Positions 31,413-40,546 of a stretch of DNA of 40,728 nt are shown here, one piece after another; position 1 is the stretch's first letter; every line of letters starts with the position of its first letter. The DNA is taken from the NCBI GenBank assembly GCA_024762875.1, contig JANTGR010000004.1:1-40728 (forward strand), in the 5' to 3' direction. The stretch is from Sulfurospirillum sp. GTDB taxonomy: Bacteria; Campylobacterota; Campylobacteria; Campylobacterales; QNZT01. Both the position numbers and the translations under genes were made by a program. The notes beneath the pieces were generated by a model. The model had not been told where the DNA came from and made no database searches. It saw only the letters and a list, made by a program, of their open reading frames with translations.

Positions 31413-32205
31413 ATTTGATTCACTTATCAGTAAGTTGGAGCGGGGAACTTTATCAAAAAATGAATTTGAGATCTGTCTGTATAGGATGAAAACACACTAT
31501 GATTGTGATGTCAATACAGAAGTATTAAAGCATTATGGTCTGCCATTGGTGGAAGAGGGTGATACTGTCTGTTTAAGTACAGCAAAAAATGACTATGAAG
31601 ATGAAGTCTATTGTGTTGTTGATATTGAGACCAATGGTAATTCACCCATCAAAAATCAAATTATAGAAATCGGGGCAATCAAATACTGCAATGGCGAGAT
31701 ACTGGAGAAGTTTGAATCTTATGTCTATGCTGACTATATTCCTGATTCTATTGCAAGGCTGACAAAAATTCAAGTGAGTGATTTAGTGGATGCTCCTTCA
31801 TTGAAAGATGTATTGACGAAGTTCAAACTATTTTTGGGTGATTGTGTTTTTGTGGCTCACAACGTAAACTTTGATTATGGCTTTATCTCAAAGTCATTTC
31901 AAACGATAGGAGATGATGAATTGCTGAACAGAAAACTCTGTACGGTGGATCTCTCTAGAAAAACGATAGAAGCACCAAAACATGGATTGGGTTTTTTAAA
32001 AGAGTTTTTAAATATTGATGCCGGTGAACATCATCGCGCATTTGCAGATGCTGTCAGTGCTGCCAAAGTCTTGGATGCCTGCATGAAAAATTTACCGCCT
32101 GAGGTAAAAACTACAGAGGATTTGATTAAATTTTCTAAAAAACCACTTCCTCGAAAGAAAAAGCCAAAAGAGACAGAACCCTCAAAAAAAGAAGCGTCAG
32201 AATAA
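31405..32205 (+). CDS. 3'-5' exonuclease, DnaQ/DNA pol III epsilon-like (GTG start)
   Basis: YCVVDIETNGNSPIKNQIIEIGAIK, FVAHNVNFDYGFI, HRAFADAVSAAKVLDA. Confidence 0.9.
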   Translation: MIKFDSLISKLERGTLSKNEFEICLYRMKTHYDCDVNTEVLKHYGLPLVEEGDTVCLSTAKNDYEDEVYCVVDIETNGNSPIKNQIIEIGAIKYCNGEILEKFESYVYADYIPDSIARLTKIQVSDLVDAPSLKDVLTKFKLFLGDCVFVAHNVNFDYGFISKSFQTIGDDELLNRKLCTVDLSRKTIEAPKHGLGFLKEFLNIDAGEHHRAFADAVSAAKVLDACMKNLPPEVKTTEDLIKFSKKPLPRKKKPKETEPSKKEASE

Positions 32206-32223
32206 GACGCTTCTTTATATTGT

Positions 32224-32409
32224 CTAGTGGTGGCTTTTACCAACAACAACCAACATTTTAATGTTAATTGCGATAAAACGGATAAATTGCCAAATCACAC
32301 ATGTTCTAAAGAATTTTACAAATCCGGTTGGTACCATTGTTGTAAATTCATTAGAGTAGGGTGCGATATGATCAACGTGTTCGGTGTGTTTGTTTTCTTC
32401 TGCTGCCAT
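32224..32409 (-). CDS. Small single-TM protein downstream of the SQR-like gene
   Basis: MAAEENKHTEHVDHIAPYSNEFTTMVPTGFVKFFRTCVIWQFIRFIAINIKMLVVVGKSHH; TTAGGAGAAAAA SD before ATG 32409. Confidence 0.7.
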   Translation of the reverse strand: MAAEENKHTEHVDHIAPYSNEFTTMVPTGFVKFFRTCVIWQFIRFIAINIKMLVVVGKSHH

Positions 32410-32441
32410 TTTTTCTCCTAAATTATTATTTTTATTGTGGT

Positions 32442-32472
32442 TTCTATCATGATAGAACATATCATGATAGAA
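32442..32472. repeat. Paired TATCATGATA palindromes between SQR-like gene and small TM gene
   Basis: TTCTATCATGAT-AGAACAT-ATCATGATAGAA hairpin (12-bp stem); copies at 32445-32454 and 32460-32469. Confidence 0.85.
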
Positions 32473-32478
32473 GATTTT

Positions 32479-33948
32479 CTATTCTGGAATCATTGTCCAG
32501 CCCGGTTTGAGCTTCGCTTTGTAAAGGAACATATGATGCAGGATATGCTTGATCCAGTGACCTGCCAGACCAATCTCACCAAATGTATATTCTAAATCAC
32601 GACCAAGTCCTGGATATTTCTCAAAATCCGGAACAACAGGATAAACTGTCAATGCTGCTGCTGTACCATCAAAAAGACCTTTACCGGTAGAAGCAACACA
32701 GGCAGCACCCATTTCAGCCATAGAAGCGTGATGTGTTGGTTCTTTCGCACCTTCAATCATGTCTTTGATGCTCTCTGCTACGGCTTTACCGATGATACCT
32801 GAAGGCATACCCGTTCTTGGAGGTGTTGGATTGATTGGTGTACCATTTGGACTTGACATTGGTTTTGAAATCAAGTGCGGTGGTGCAAATGCGATACCAA
32901 CTGCAAAGATATTGCCATATTTTGGATTTTGGTAAGTACGAGGCCAGTCAGCTGCTGTCCACTCTTCGTAAGGTTTTGCTGTATAGTCTGCATCCACTTT
33001 CAAGAAACCGTTTGGTGCAAAAATCTCTGCAGTCATGTCTTCACCCGCTTTGTCATAAGCTTTCAGTCCTACACCCGCAAAAGGAGGGATGAGCATAGCA
33101 AAGTCAAATTCTTCAACACCGGTTGTTCCATCCAGCAGTTCATAGTGTGCTTTACCTTTTTCAACTTTGGAAACATGTGCTCCAATCAGCCATTTAACAT
33201 CTCTTTCTGCATAGATTGATTCAGCAAAAAGACGGCTTGATGCAGCGTAACCACCACGTTTGATATGAAGCCCACCGATACCAAAGTCTCCCAGAAAAGA
33301 CTCATTTGAGATCCATTTTATATCAGCCATATCACGGACACCCGCTTTATTTAGCTCATTTTCGATGTTAAAGATATACTCAAAAGCTGCACCTTGGCAA
33401 GTACACATACCATGACCTGTACCAATTAGAAACTTTTTCTTTTCACCTTTTTTCATCTGCTCAATAGTAGCCTGAAGTTCCTGGTTGGCATGCGTAGCGT
33501 GATCGGCTGTACAAACTGAAACAGTGTTTGGCCCTAATTGACCTTTTCCGTCGCCTAGGCCCGGAGTGGCATCGAAGTTAAGCTTTGGTCCGGTTGCATT
33601 GATGAGATAGTCATAGGTAACGACTTCACTCTCTCCTACTTTGTCTTGACCGGTGTATTCGATCGTGATATAAGGTTTTTCTTCATCGGCTCCACCTTCT
33701 GGATGGATTGAAACAGCTTTCGCCTGTCTATAATCAACACCAAGTTTCGCATAAACAGGTGCCAAATCAAAGACAACCTCATCTTTGGTCATTTGACCAA
33801 CACCAACCCATATATTTGATGGAATCCAGTTCCATTGACTATTTGGTGTAACAACTACTACTTCATGCTCGTCTCCAAGCCATTCTTTTAAAAATGTTGA
33901 AGAAGTATGTCCGGATACGCCAGCACCCATCACAACTACTCTTGCCAT
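32479..33948 (-). CDS. FAD-dependent sulfide:quinone oxidoreductase-like protein
   Basis: RVVVMGAGVSGHTSSTFL Rossmann motif; WNWIPSNIWVGVG; GTGHGMCTCQGAAFEY; GLAGHWIKHILHHMFLYKAKLKPGW C-terminus. Confidence 0.82.
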   Translation of the reverse strand: MARVVVMGAGVSGHTSSTFLKEWLGDEHEVVVVTPNSQWNWIPSNIWVGVGQMTKDEVVFDLAPVYAKLGVDYRQAKAVSIHPEGGADEEKPYITIEYTGQDKVGESEVVTYDYLINATGPKLNFDATPGLGDGKGQLGPNTVSVCTADHATHANQELQATIEQMKKGEKKKFLIGTGHGMCTCQGAAFEYIFNIENELNKAGVRDMADIKWISNESFLGDFGIGGLHIKRGGYAASSRLFAESIYAERDVKWLIGAHVSKVEKGKAHYELLDGTTGVEEFDFAMLIPPFAGVGLKAYDKAGEDMTAEIFAPNGFLKVDADYTAKPYEEWTAADWPRTYQNPKYGNIFAVGIAFAPPHLISKPMSSPNGTPINPTPPRTGMPSGIIGKAVAESIKDMIEGAKEPTHHASMAEMGAACVASTGKGLFDGTAAALTVYPVVPDFEKYPGLGRDLEYTFGEIGLAGHWIKHILHHMFLYKAKLKPGWTMIPE

Positions 33949-34042
33949 TTACTCTCCTTTAAAATATAATTTTGTCTAATAATTATAGTTTCTTTATGAT
34001 TAAAAACGGTTTAGTTTTTTTGAGTAAAAATGGAAAAGTTTT

Positions 34043-34078
34043 ATAATTATAATTAATGATAATCTTAATTATAATTAT
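34043..34078. repeat. A/T-only inverted repeat at carbonic anhydrase-like gene 3' end
   Basis: ATAATTATAATTAA-TGATAATC-TTAATTATAATTAT, perfect 14-bp arms. Confidence 0.7.
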
Positions 34079-34589
34079 TCTTGAATTTTACATAGCGGCT
34101 GGCGGAAGCATAAAGTTCTGCCACTTCTTCATCACTCAGTGTACGTACTACCTTTGCCGGTGAGCCCATTATAAGGCTTCTGGGCGGGTATATTTTGTTT
34201 TTAGTGACAAGAGAATTGGCGCCGACTATGGACTCTTCACCTATCACTGCACCGTCTAAAATGGTGCAGCTCATACCGATAAGGCATGCTTTTTTGATGG
34301 TACAGCCATGCAGCATGACCCTGTGTCCTATGGTAACATCATCTTCTATGATAGTTGGATTGCCATCACTTTTATCTGCCTTTTTATAGTGCGTGACATG
34401 AATCATACTCAAATCCTGTACATTGACACGGTCACCGATGACAATTTTATGCACATCGCCTCTTACAACACAGCCAAACCAGATAGAACAATCTTCTCCC
34501 ATTTTCACATCGCCGATAACATCTGCACTGGGTGCAATCCATGAGTCTTTTCCGATCGTAGGTGTTAAGTCTAAATAATTATGTATCAT
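34065..34589 (-). CDS. Gamma carbonic anhydrase-like hexapeptide-repeat protein
   Basis: [53 protein letters not shown], left-handed beta-helix repeats. Confidence 0.9.
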   Translation of the reverse strand: MIHNYLDLTPTIGKDSWIAPSADVIGDVKMGEDCSIWFGCVVRGDVHKIVIGDRVNVQDLSMIHVTHYKKADKSDGNPTIIEDDVTIGHRVMLHGCTIKKACLIGMSCTILDGAVIGEESIVGANSLVTKNKIYPPRSLIMGSPAKVVRTLSDEEVAELYASASRYVKFKNNYN

Positions 34590-36685
34590 TTTATAATCTT
34601 TTTATCTTTATTTGACAAGGTATCAGCTGCCACTGTTTTGGTATTGCGTTTATATATTTTATTGATATAGTTTTCCAGGATGTATTGTGAATTGATATGC
34701 TCTTCATGCTCTTGAGGATGTAGCTCTTTATAGTGGTCATCTGCTTCGAGTTCCCAGGCGAGTACATTGTCTTTGAGCTGTAAGTGCATTGAGTCGAGCA
34801 GTTTTGTAGCAATCGCATCATCATAGATAGGAATCATCAGCTCAAAACGTTTTTCAAGGTTCCTTGGCATCCAGTCAGCACTGGATATAAAGACACCGGG
34901 TGTGGAATGTTTAAAATAAAAAATGCGTGAATGTTCCAGATATTTGCCAATAATGGAAATTACTCTGATATTGTCACTAACCCCTGCAATCCCCGGTTTT
35001 AAACAGCAGATACCACGGATGATCAAATCTATCTTGACGCCTTCTTTTGAAGCACGGTAAAGCGCTTTGATGATATCTTTGTCAACGAGTGAATTCATTT
35101 TGGCAATGATTCTTCCTTTCGCGCCTTCACGCATCTCGTTTTTAATCATGGCAAGCAGTGTCTCTTTGATTTGAAATGGTGACATTTTAAGATTGTTGAG
35201 TTTTTTATTTTTGGAAAATCCGGTAAGAATGTGAAAAAAGGTAATGGAGTCTGCCCTCAGCTCTTCTCTGGAGGTAAAATAGCCGATGTCTGTATAGAGT
35301 TTTGCGGTGGATTCATTATAGTTACCCGTTGAGAAGTGCTGATAAATCTTGAGTTTGTCATTGGACTTTCTAATAACCTGGGCAATTTTGGCATGCACTT
35401 TAAATCCAGGAATGCCATAGATAACATGGGCTCCTGCCTCTTCCAGTGCTTTGGCCCAGATGAGATTGTTCTCTTCATCAAAACGAGCTTTGAGTTCCAC
35501 CATCGCTGTAACCTGTTTGCCATTATTTGAGGCATCGATAAGGGCTTGAACGATGGGAGAGTTTTTCCCGACACGGTAGAGGGTCATGCGCAGTGAGAGG
35601 ACTTTTGGATCTTTTGCAGCATCCTGGATAAATTTGACAACCGGTGAAAAGGATTCATAGGGTTGCAATATCATCACATCTTCACGGTCAAGTATTTTAA
35701 ATATGGACTCATTTTTATCAAAGGGCGCCAGCACTTTGGGGATATTGGTAGGTGAGCACAGATGTGAAAAATGCTTGTTGGAGACGATACTCCACAAGGC
35801 ACCAAGATTGAGCGGGATGGTGTATTCGTAGATGTCCTCTTCCTGGATACCCAAGTGAGAATTGAGAAAGTCTATCAGCTCTTTGCTGGCATCTTTTTCG
35901 ACTTCCATCCGTACAAAGGCACCTTTTTTTCGCAGTCTGAGTCCCTGTTCAAGTATCTCCATGAAATCATCTGCTTCTTCTTCCTCGATAACGATATCGG
36001 CATTTCGTGTTACACGAAATGTTGCAGATGAGAGGATTTTGTAGCCTGGGAAAATTTTATTGATATTTTCACGTACCAGTGACTCTATAGGGACATAGGT
36101 GTTGTCTGCAAGTGCGATAAAGCGATCAAGCAGCCGTGGTATACGGATCATCGCGTGTTTGATATCTTCTTCATCACTCTCATCCTGCAGCGTGACAGCC
36201 AGTGAAAGGGAGAGATTGTTCAGTGGTGGAAATGGATGGGTGGCATCAACGGCGATAGGGATGATGACAGGGAAGATGTTTTCCATAAAAAAATCATCTG
36301 CACTCTGTTGGAGCTGGGGACTTAAGGCACTATAATCTTTGATAAAGAGTCCTTGCTCTTTTAATCCCTCTATGATTGCTTTATAACTGTTTTCGAGATT
36401 TTCTTTTTCATCATGCAGATAGGACGTGATGATACCCAGCTGCTCTTTTGGTGACATTTCATCCATACCGGATGTCGATACCCGTGCCGAAAAAAGCTGC
36501 TTGAGGCCCGCAACACGGATCATATAAAATTCATCAAGATTGGTAGAATAGATAGCGATAAATTTCAATTTTTCCAGTAGAGGATTGCTCTCTTTGGTAC
36601 TTTGGGCTAAGACTCTGGAGTTAAACTGCAGCCAGGAAAGCTCTCTATTGGTATAGAGGCTGGTGTCATTTAAGTCGTTTATCAT
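34586..36685 (-). CDS. ppk: Polyphosphate kinase 1
   Basis: 699 aa; [71 protein letters not shown]. Confidence 0.96.
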   Translation of the reverse strand: MINDLNDTSLYTNRELSWLQFNSRVLAQSTKESNPLLEKLKFIAIYSTNLDEFYMIRVAGLKQLFSARVSTSGMDEMSPKEQLGIITSYLHDEKENLENSYKAIIEGLKEQGLFIKDYSALSPQLQQSADDFFMENIFPVIIPIAVDATHPFPPLNNLSLSLAVTLQDESDEEDIKHAMIRIPRLLDRFIALADNTYVPIESLVRENINKIFPGYKILSSATFRVTRNADIVIEEEEADDFMEILEQGLRLRKKGAFVRMEVEKDASKELIDFLNSHLGIQEEDIYEYTIPLNLGALWSIVSNKHFSHLCSPTNIPKVLAPFDKNESIFKILDREDVMILQPYESFSPVVKFIQDAAKDPKVLSLRMTLYRVGKNSPIVQALIDASNNGKQVTAMVELKARFDEENNLIWAKALEEAGAHVIYGIPGFKVHAKIAQVIRKSNDKLKIYQHFSTGNYNESTAKLYTDIGYFTSREELRADSITFFHILTGFSKNKKLNNLKMSPFQIKETLLAMIKNEMREGAKGRIIAKMNSLVDKDIIKALYRASKEGVKIDLIIRGICCLKPGIAGVSDNIRVISIIGKYLEHSRIFYFKHSTPGVFISSADWMPRNLEKRFELMIPIYDDAIATKLLDSMHLQLKDNVLAWELEADDHYKELHPQEHEEHINSQYILENYINKIYKRNTKTVAADTLSNKDKKIIK

Positions 36686-36727
36686 GATAAGCTGGCTCCT
36701 TGGGGTTGTAATGTTATTATCATGATA
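36680..36727. repeat. Paired TATCATGATA palindromes at the uvrB-ppk junction
   Basis: Copies at 36680-36689 (overlaps ppk start codon) and 36718-36727; arms TATCATGATAA / TTATCATGATA. Confidence 0.85.
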
Positions 36728-36750
36728 GCAAAAAACAGGCTGCTTGTAAA

Positions 36751-38724
36751 CTACATTTTTTTGATTTCATCAATTTTGTCACGATATTTTGCCGCTACTT
36801 CAAAATCGAGATTTTTGGCAGCATCCAGCATCTTTTTTTTGTACTCTTTGATGATTTTCTGTTTCTCCCCTTTGGGGATCTTCTCTTTTTTCTTTTTACT
36901 GTAGATATCAGCATAATCCTCTTCCCGTAAACTTTCATCCATATTTCTTTTGACTGAGGTTGGCGTGATGTTGTGGGCTTTGTTAAAGGTGATTTGCCGT
37001 TTGCGTCTGCCTTGTGTGGTGTCGATCGCGGCCTGCATGGAACGGGTGATTTTTTTGGCAAACATAATTACACGGCCATTTTCATTTCTTGCGCCCCTTC
37101 CCATGGTTTGAATCAGTGCCGTTTCTGAACGCAAAAATCCCTCTTTGTCTGCATCGAGTATCGCGACCAGACTCACTTCGGGAAGATCCAGCCCCTCCCG
37201 CAGCAGATTGATGCCCACCAGTACATCAAACTCTCCGGCACGAAAGGCCCGGATGATCTGGGTGCGTTCTATAGTGTCAATATCCGAGTGCATATACTTG
37301 ACTTTGATCCCCAGTTCGATGTAGTATTTGGTGAGTTCTTCTGCCATCTTTTTGGTCAAAACGGTCACGAGGATACGCTCATCTCTTTTGATGACTTCTT
37401 TGATTTCATCATGTAGTTTTTCGACCTGGTATTCGCTGTCTATGATCGTTACTTCAGGATCCAGCAGCCCGGTGGGGCGGATGATCTGCAGGGCGGTATT
37501 TTCTTTGGATAGTCCCAGCTCCAAATCCGCAGGTGTCGCAGAGACAAATAAAAAACTGGCATCTTTGTGGATATACTCATCAAAAGTCAAAGGACGGTTA
37601 TCCAGCGCTGAGGGAAGACGGAAACCATACTCCACCAGTGTCTCCTTGCGGCTTCTGTCTCCTGCATACATCCCCCGAAACTGCGGCAGTGAAACATGCG
37701 ACTCATCAACAATCACCAAAAAATCCTCATGCATAGCCTGAAAATAGTCAAACATCGAATAAGGTGTTTCTCCCTCTTTTTTTCCCGTTAGATGTCTGGC
37801 ATAGTTCTCAACGCCTTTACAGGCTCCAGTGGCTTGCAGCATCTCCAGATCAAATCCTACACGCTGCTCAAGACGCTGTGCTTCCACAAGCTTGCCTTCA
37901 CTTTTGAAAAAGGCCAAACGCTCTGCCAGTTCATCTTCGATCTGTTTGATTGCAATTTTGAGTTTGTCCTGGGTGACGATAAACTGATTGGCAGCATAGA
38001 TGATGACTTTTTGGGCTGTTTTACTTCTGGCGTTTGTCAGAGGATCAAAGTAGTAAATAGCTTCGACTTCATCTCCAAAAAACTCTACCCGTATCGCTTC
38101 TTCTTCACTGTAAGCCGGATAGATATCGATGATATCTCCGTTGACGCGAAAATCACCTCTGTCAAAGTAGGCATCGTTTCTTTTGTAGCCCATTTCGACC
38201 AGACGCAGCAGCAGCTCTTTTTGGTTGAGTTCGCTCCCTACCTCGATGATCTGCACCATCTCTTTGTATTCGGCGGGGTTACCCAGGCCGTAGTTGGCAG
38301 AAACAGAGGCGATACAGATGACATCATCATAAGAGAGCAGGGAAGCTGTGGCAGAGAGCCGCAGGCGTTCAAGTTCTTCATTGATAGAAGAGTCCTTTTC
38401 TATAAAGAGATCAGATCGCGGGATGTACGCTTCTGGCTGATAGTAGTCATAGTAGGAGATGAAGTATTCAACATGGTTGTCAGGAAAGAAGTGTTTAAAC
38501 TCACTATATAGTTGGGCAGCCAGCGTTTTGTTGTGTGTCATGATAAGGGTAGGGCGCTGGGTCTTTTCGATGACTTTTGCCATGGTGTAGGTTTTACCGC
38601 TTCCTGTCACACCGATGAGGGTTTGGTATTTGTTTCCTTTTAATATAGAAGAAGAAAGCTTTTCTATCGCCTGGGGCTGGTCGCCTGCTGGAGAAAATGG
38701 GGTTTTGAGGGTGAATTTTGCCAT
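36751..38724 (-). CDS. uvrB: Excinuclease ABC subunit B
   Basis: 657 aa; [52 protein letters not shown]-terminal UVR motif. Confidence 0.97.
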   Translation of the reverse strand: MAKFTLKTPFSPAGDQPQAIEKLSSSILKGNKYQTLIGVTGSGKTYTMAKVIEKTQRPTLIMTHNKTLAAQLYSEFKHFFPDNHVEYFISYYDYYQPEAYIPRSDLFIEKDSSINEELERLRLSATASLLSYDDVICIASVSANYGLGNPAEYKEMVQIIEVGSELNQKELLLRLVEMGYKRNDAYFDRGDFRVNGDIIDIYPAYSEEEAIRVEFFGDEVEAIYYFDPLTNARSKTAQKVIIYAANQFIVTQDKLKIAIKQIEDELAERLAFFKSEGKLVEAQRLEQRVGFDLEMLQATGACKGVENYARHLTGKKEGETPYSMFDYFQAMHEDFLVIVDESHVSLPQFRGMYAGDRSRKETLVEYGFRLPSALDNRPLTFDEYIHKDASFLFVSATPADLELGLSKENTALQIIRPTGLLDPEVTIIDSEYQVEKLHDEIKEVIKRDERILVTVLTKKMAEELTKYYIELGIKVKYMHSDIDTIERTQIIRAFRAGEFDVLVGINLLREGLDLPEVSLVAILDADKEGFLRSETALIQTMGRGARNENGRVIMFAKKITRSMQAAIDTTQGRRKRQITFNKAHNITPTSVKRNMDESLREEDYADIYSKKKKEKIPKGEKQKIIKEYKKKMLDAAKNLDFEVAAKYRDKIDEIKKM

Positions 38725-38725
38725 G
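38694..38725 (-). repeat. Direct repeat copy 1 (functional uvrB 5' end)
   Basis: AAAATGGGGTTTTGAGGGTGAATTTTGCCATG, matches 39420-39451 at 30/32 positions. Confidence 0.92.
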
Positions 38726-38726
38726 G

Positions 38727-39095
38727 TTACTCTGCAAAAGGATTTATCAAGTATGGATATAACTTCTCAAAATCCTTACAGTTACGTGTGACTATCTGTA
38801 ATTGCAATAGTTGTGCAGAAGCAAGTATGAAGTTGTCAGCCATCTTGATTTTTTTGATTTTACGATTTTCTAGTGCTTTGTGTATGATGTTTTGTGAGAG
38901 ATTGATGATTTCAAACTCTTCTAAAAAGCTTTTAACTACTTTTTCTTCTTCTGGAGTAAAGTCAAAGTTTAACACCTCATAATATGTAATCAAAGATATG
39001 AGTGATTCACTTTTATGACTGTGCAAGAAAGCGCGGATAGTTTCATCACCTTGAAGATAGTAGATGATGATATTTGAGTCTAAAAGGTATTTCAT
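38727..39095 (-). CDS. PIN-domain toxin, VapC family
   Basis: [18 protein letters not shown]..., [29 protein letters not shown]. Confidence 0.88.
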   Translation of the reverse strand: MKYLLDSNIIIYYLQGDETIRAFLHSHKSESLISLITYYEVLNFDFTPEEEKVVKSFLEEFEIINLSQNIIHKALENRKIKKIKMADNFILASAQLLQLQIVTRNCKDFEKLYPYLINPFAE

Positions 39096-39326
39096 CTAGT
39101 AGGCGTCGCTGTCGTTTTCACTGCGTAATGACTGTTGCCACACAACTGGATCTACATCACTGTTTTTTAAAATCCCAAAAGCATTTGTGTGAGAAGTGTC
39201 CGTTTTGATAGGTTTTGTTTCATCTTCAGATGTCTCTTTGAGACTCTGTATAAGATTTTCGATGATGAGATACTGCTCTTGTGGCTTTAAGTGTAACGCT
39301 TCTTCTATGATTTCGTGTAAACTCAT
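39096..39326 (-). CDS. Cognate antitoxin-like protein of the PIN toxin
   Basis: MSLHEIIEEALHLKPQEQYLIIENLIQSLKETSEDE...GILKNSDVDPVVWQQSLRSENDSDAY; immediately upstream of toxin gene; longer ORF to 39410 likely not used. Confidence 0.78.
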   Translation of the reverse strand: MSLHEIIEEALHLKPQEQYLIIENLIQSLKETSEDETKPIKTDTSHTNAFGILKNSDVDPVVWQQSLRSENDSDAY

Positions 39327-39419
39327 GCTTGACCTTTCTTTTTTGATTATTATACCATAAAGGTGGTGCGTATCATAAAAAGAGCGCTTTTTTATCGCTT
39401 CTGGTTTCACCTACAGGAT

Positions 39420-39451
39420 AAAATGGGGTTTTGAGGGTACATTTTGCCATG
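39420..39451 (-). pseudogene. Remnant of uvrB 5' end (direct repeat copy 2)
   Basis: Reverse strand reads MAKCTLKTPFYPVGE... versus Uvr[16 protein letters not shown]... Confidence 0.82.
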
Positions 39452-39473
39452 AAACGCGCTATTTTTAAATACA

Positions 39474-39482
39474 ATTATAACA
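39474..39482 (-). promoter_or_regulatory. Candidate extended -10 (TGTTATAAT) upstream of the uvrB remnant
   Basis: Minus strand TGTTATAAT about 24 nt upstream of the remnant ATG. Confidence 0.45.
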
Positions 39483-39583
39483 AAATTGATAAAAAAGTTT
39501 AAAGTTTTTAACCGGGGTGTCGATTTAGTTGCAACGACAAACAAAAAGAGTCGGGAAAAATTTAAACTTTAAAGGAGTTTTTT

Positions 39584-40045
39584 ATGAAAAGAAGTGGTTT
39601 TACTATGATTGAGTTGATCTTCGTGATCGTTATTTTAGGTATATTGGCGTCTGTAGCGATTCCAAAACTGGCAGCTACGAGGGATGATGCGAAAGTGTCT
39701 AAGGCATTGTCTGAAGTAAGTACACTGGTGAGTGAATTAGGTTCATATTATACAGGTAGAGGTCAATTTAGTGCAACAGTTTCAGATATGTCAAATGTAT
39801 CAGATGTAAACTACACAACTGCTTTTAATACAGGTGCTGGTACAATGACATATTATACTCCGGATAATACAGGTGTAAAAGAGGCTTGTGTCACATTAGC
39901 AGTTAAAAATGCAGATGGGAATCTAACTGTTGCGTCTGTTGCAAATCCAACAGGTAATATATGTAAAGGTATTCAAGCTGCTGCTTCATACACTAAAGAT
40001 CTTGTAGGAACTAAATCATTCGGTGGTAGTAGAGTATCTTTCTAA
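39584..40045 (+). CDS. Type IV prepilin/pseudopilin-like protein 1
   Basis: MKRSGFTMIELIFVIVILGILASVAIPKLAATRDDA; AAAGGAG SD. Confidence 0.9.
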   Translation: MKRSGFTMIELIFVIVILGILASVAIPKLAATRDDAKVSKALSEVSTLVSELGSYYTGRGQFSATVSDMSNVSDVNYTTAFNTGAGTMTYYTPDNTGVKEACVTLAVKNADGNLTVASVANPTGNICKGIQAAASYTKDLVGTKSFGGSRVSF

Positions 40046-40061
40046 GCTATTTAAAATTTTT

Positions 40062-40083
40062 TTCCAGGCCTTGGGGCTTGGAA
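40062..40083 (+). terminator. Intercistronic hairpin between prepilin 1 and 2 (possible attenuator)
   Basis: TTCCAGGCC-TTGG-GGCTTGGAA, 9-bp stem with one G.U. Confidence 0.55.
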
Positions 40084-40105
40084 TAATTCTCAAAAAGATA
40101 AAAAT

Positions 40106-40546
40106 ATGAAATCTGCATTTACGATGATTGAGCTTATTTTTGTTATTGTGATATTGGGTGTTTTAGCATCCATAGCGATACCAAAACTAAACGCAACACG
40201 GGATGATGCAGAAAATGTCAAAATAGCTGCTGCCCTTAGAAACGGGACAAATGAGATGATAACCTATCTACTAGCACAGGGGCAAGTTGATAGTAATTTT
40301 TCTACAATGTCGAAAGTGTTAGCCACTCTTGAATCATCTGGTTTGGCTACTATGCATAACTACAACATGAAACTTATCAGTGGTACTGTGAGTGACTGTA
40401 TCCAGATAGATTTAAATGCAACAACATTAAATGAAATGTACATTACGTATGCCAATACATCCGATAGTAGTTGTAATGGATTGCAAGCGTTGATAAAAAC
40501 AACAAATTACAATATGAAAATAAGGGGTACCAATGTTATATACTAG
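40106..40546 (+). CDS. Type IV prepilin/pseudopilin-like protein 2
   Basis: MKSAFTMIELIFVIVILGVLASIAIPKLNATRDDA. Confidence 0.9.
   Translation: MKSAFTMIELIFVIVILGVLASIAIPKLNATRDDAENVKIAAALRNGTNEMITYLLAQGQVDSNFSTMSKVLATLESSGLATMHNYNMKLISGTVSDCIQIDLNATTLNEMYITYANTSDSSCNGLQALIKTTNYNMKIRGTNVIY

Noticed and set aside
32227-32421. 64-aa plus-strand ORF opposite the small TM gene
   Set aside because: Antisense to an ORF with a strong SD; Cys/Phe/His-rich low-complexity translation.
1969-36727. TATCATGATA as a specific transcription-factor operator
   Set aside because: At least nine copies lie inside coding regions of unrelated housekeeping genes; density is too high for a classical regulon.
37792-38511. 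239-aa plus-strand ORF over uvrB
   Set aside because: Antisense of well-conserved uvrB coding sequence; protein shows no recognisable domain.
39096-39410. Full 104-aa version of the antitoxin ORF
   Set aside because: The N-terminal part (MKPEAIKKRSFYDTHHLYGIIIKKERSS) is unlike antitoxins and overlaps the degenerate uvrB remnant/promoter area; start at 39326 preferred.
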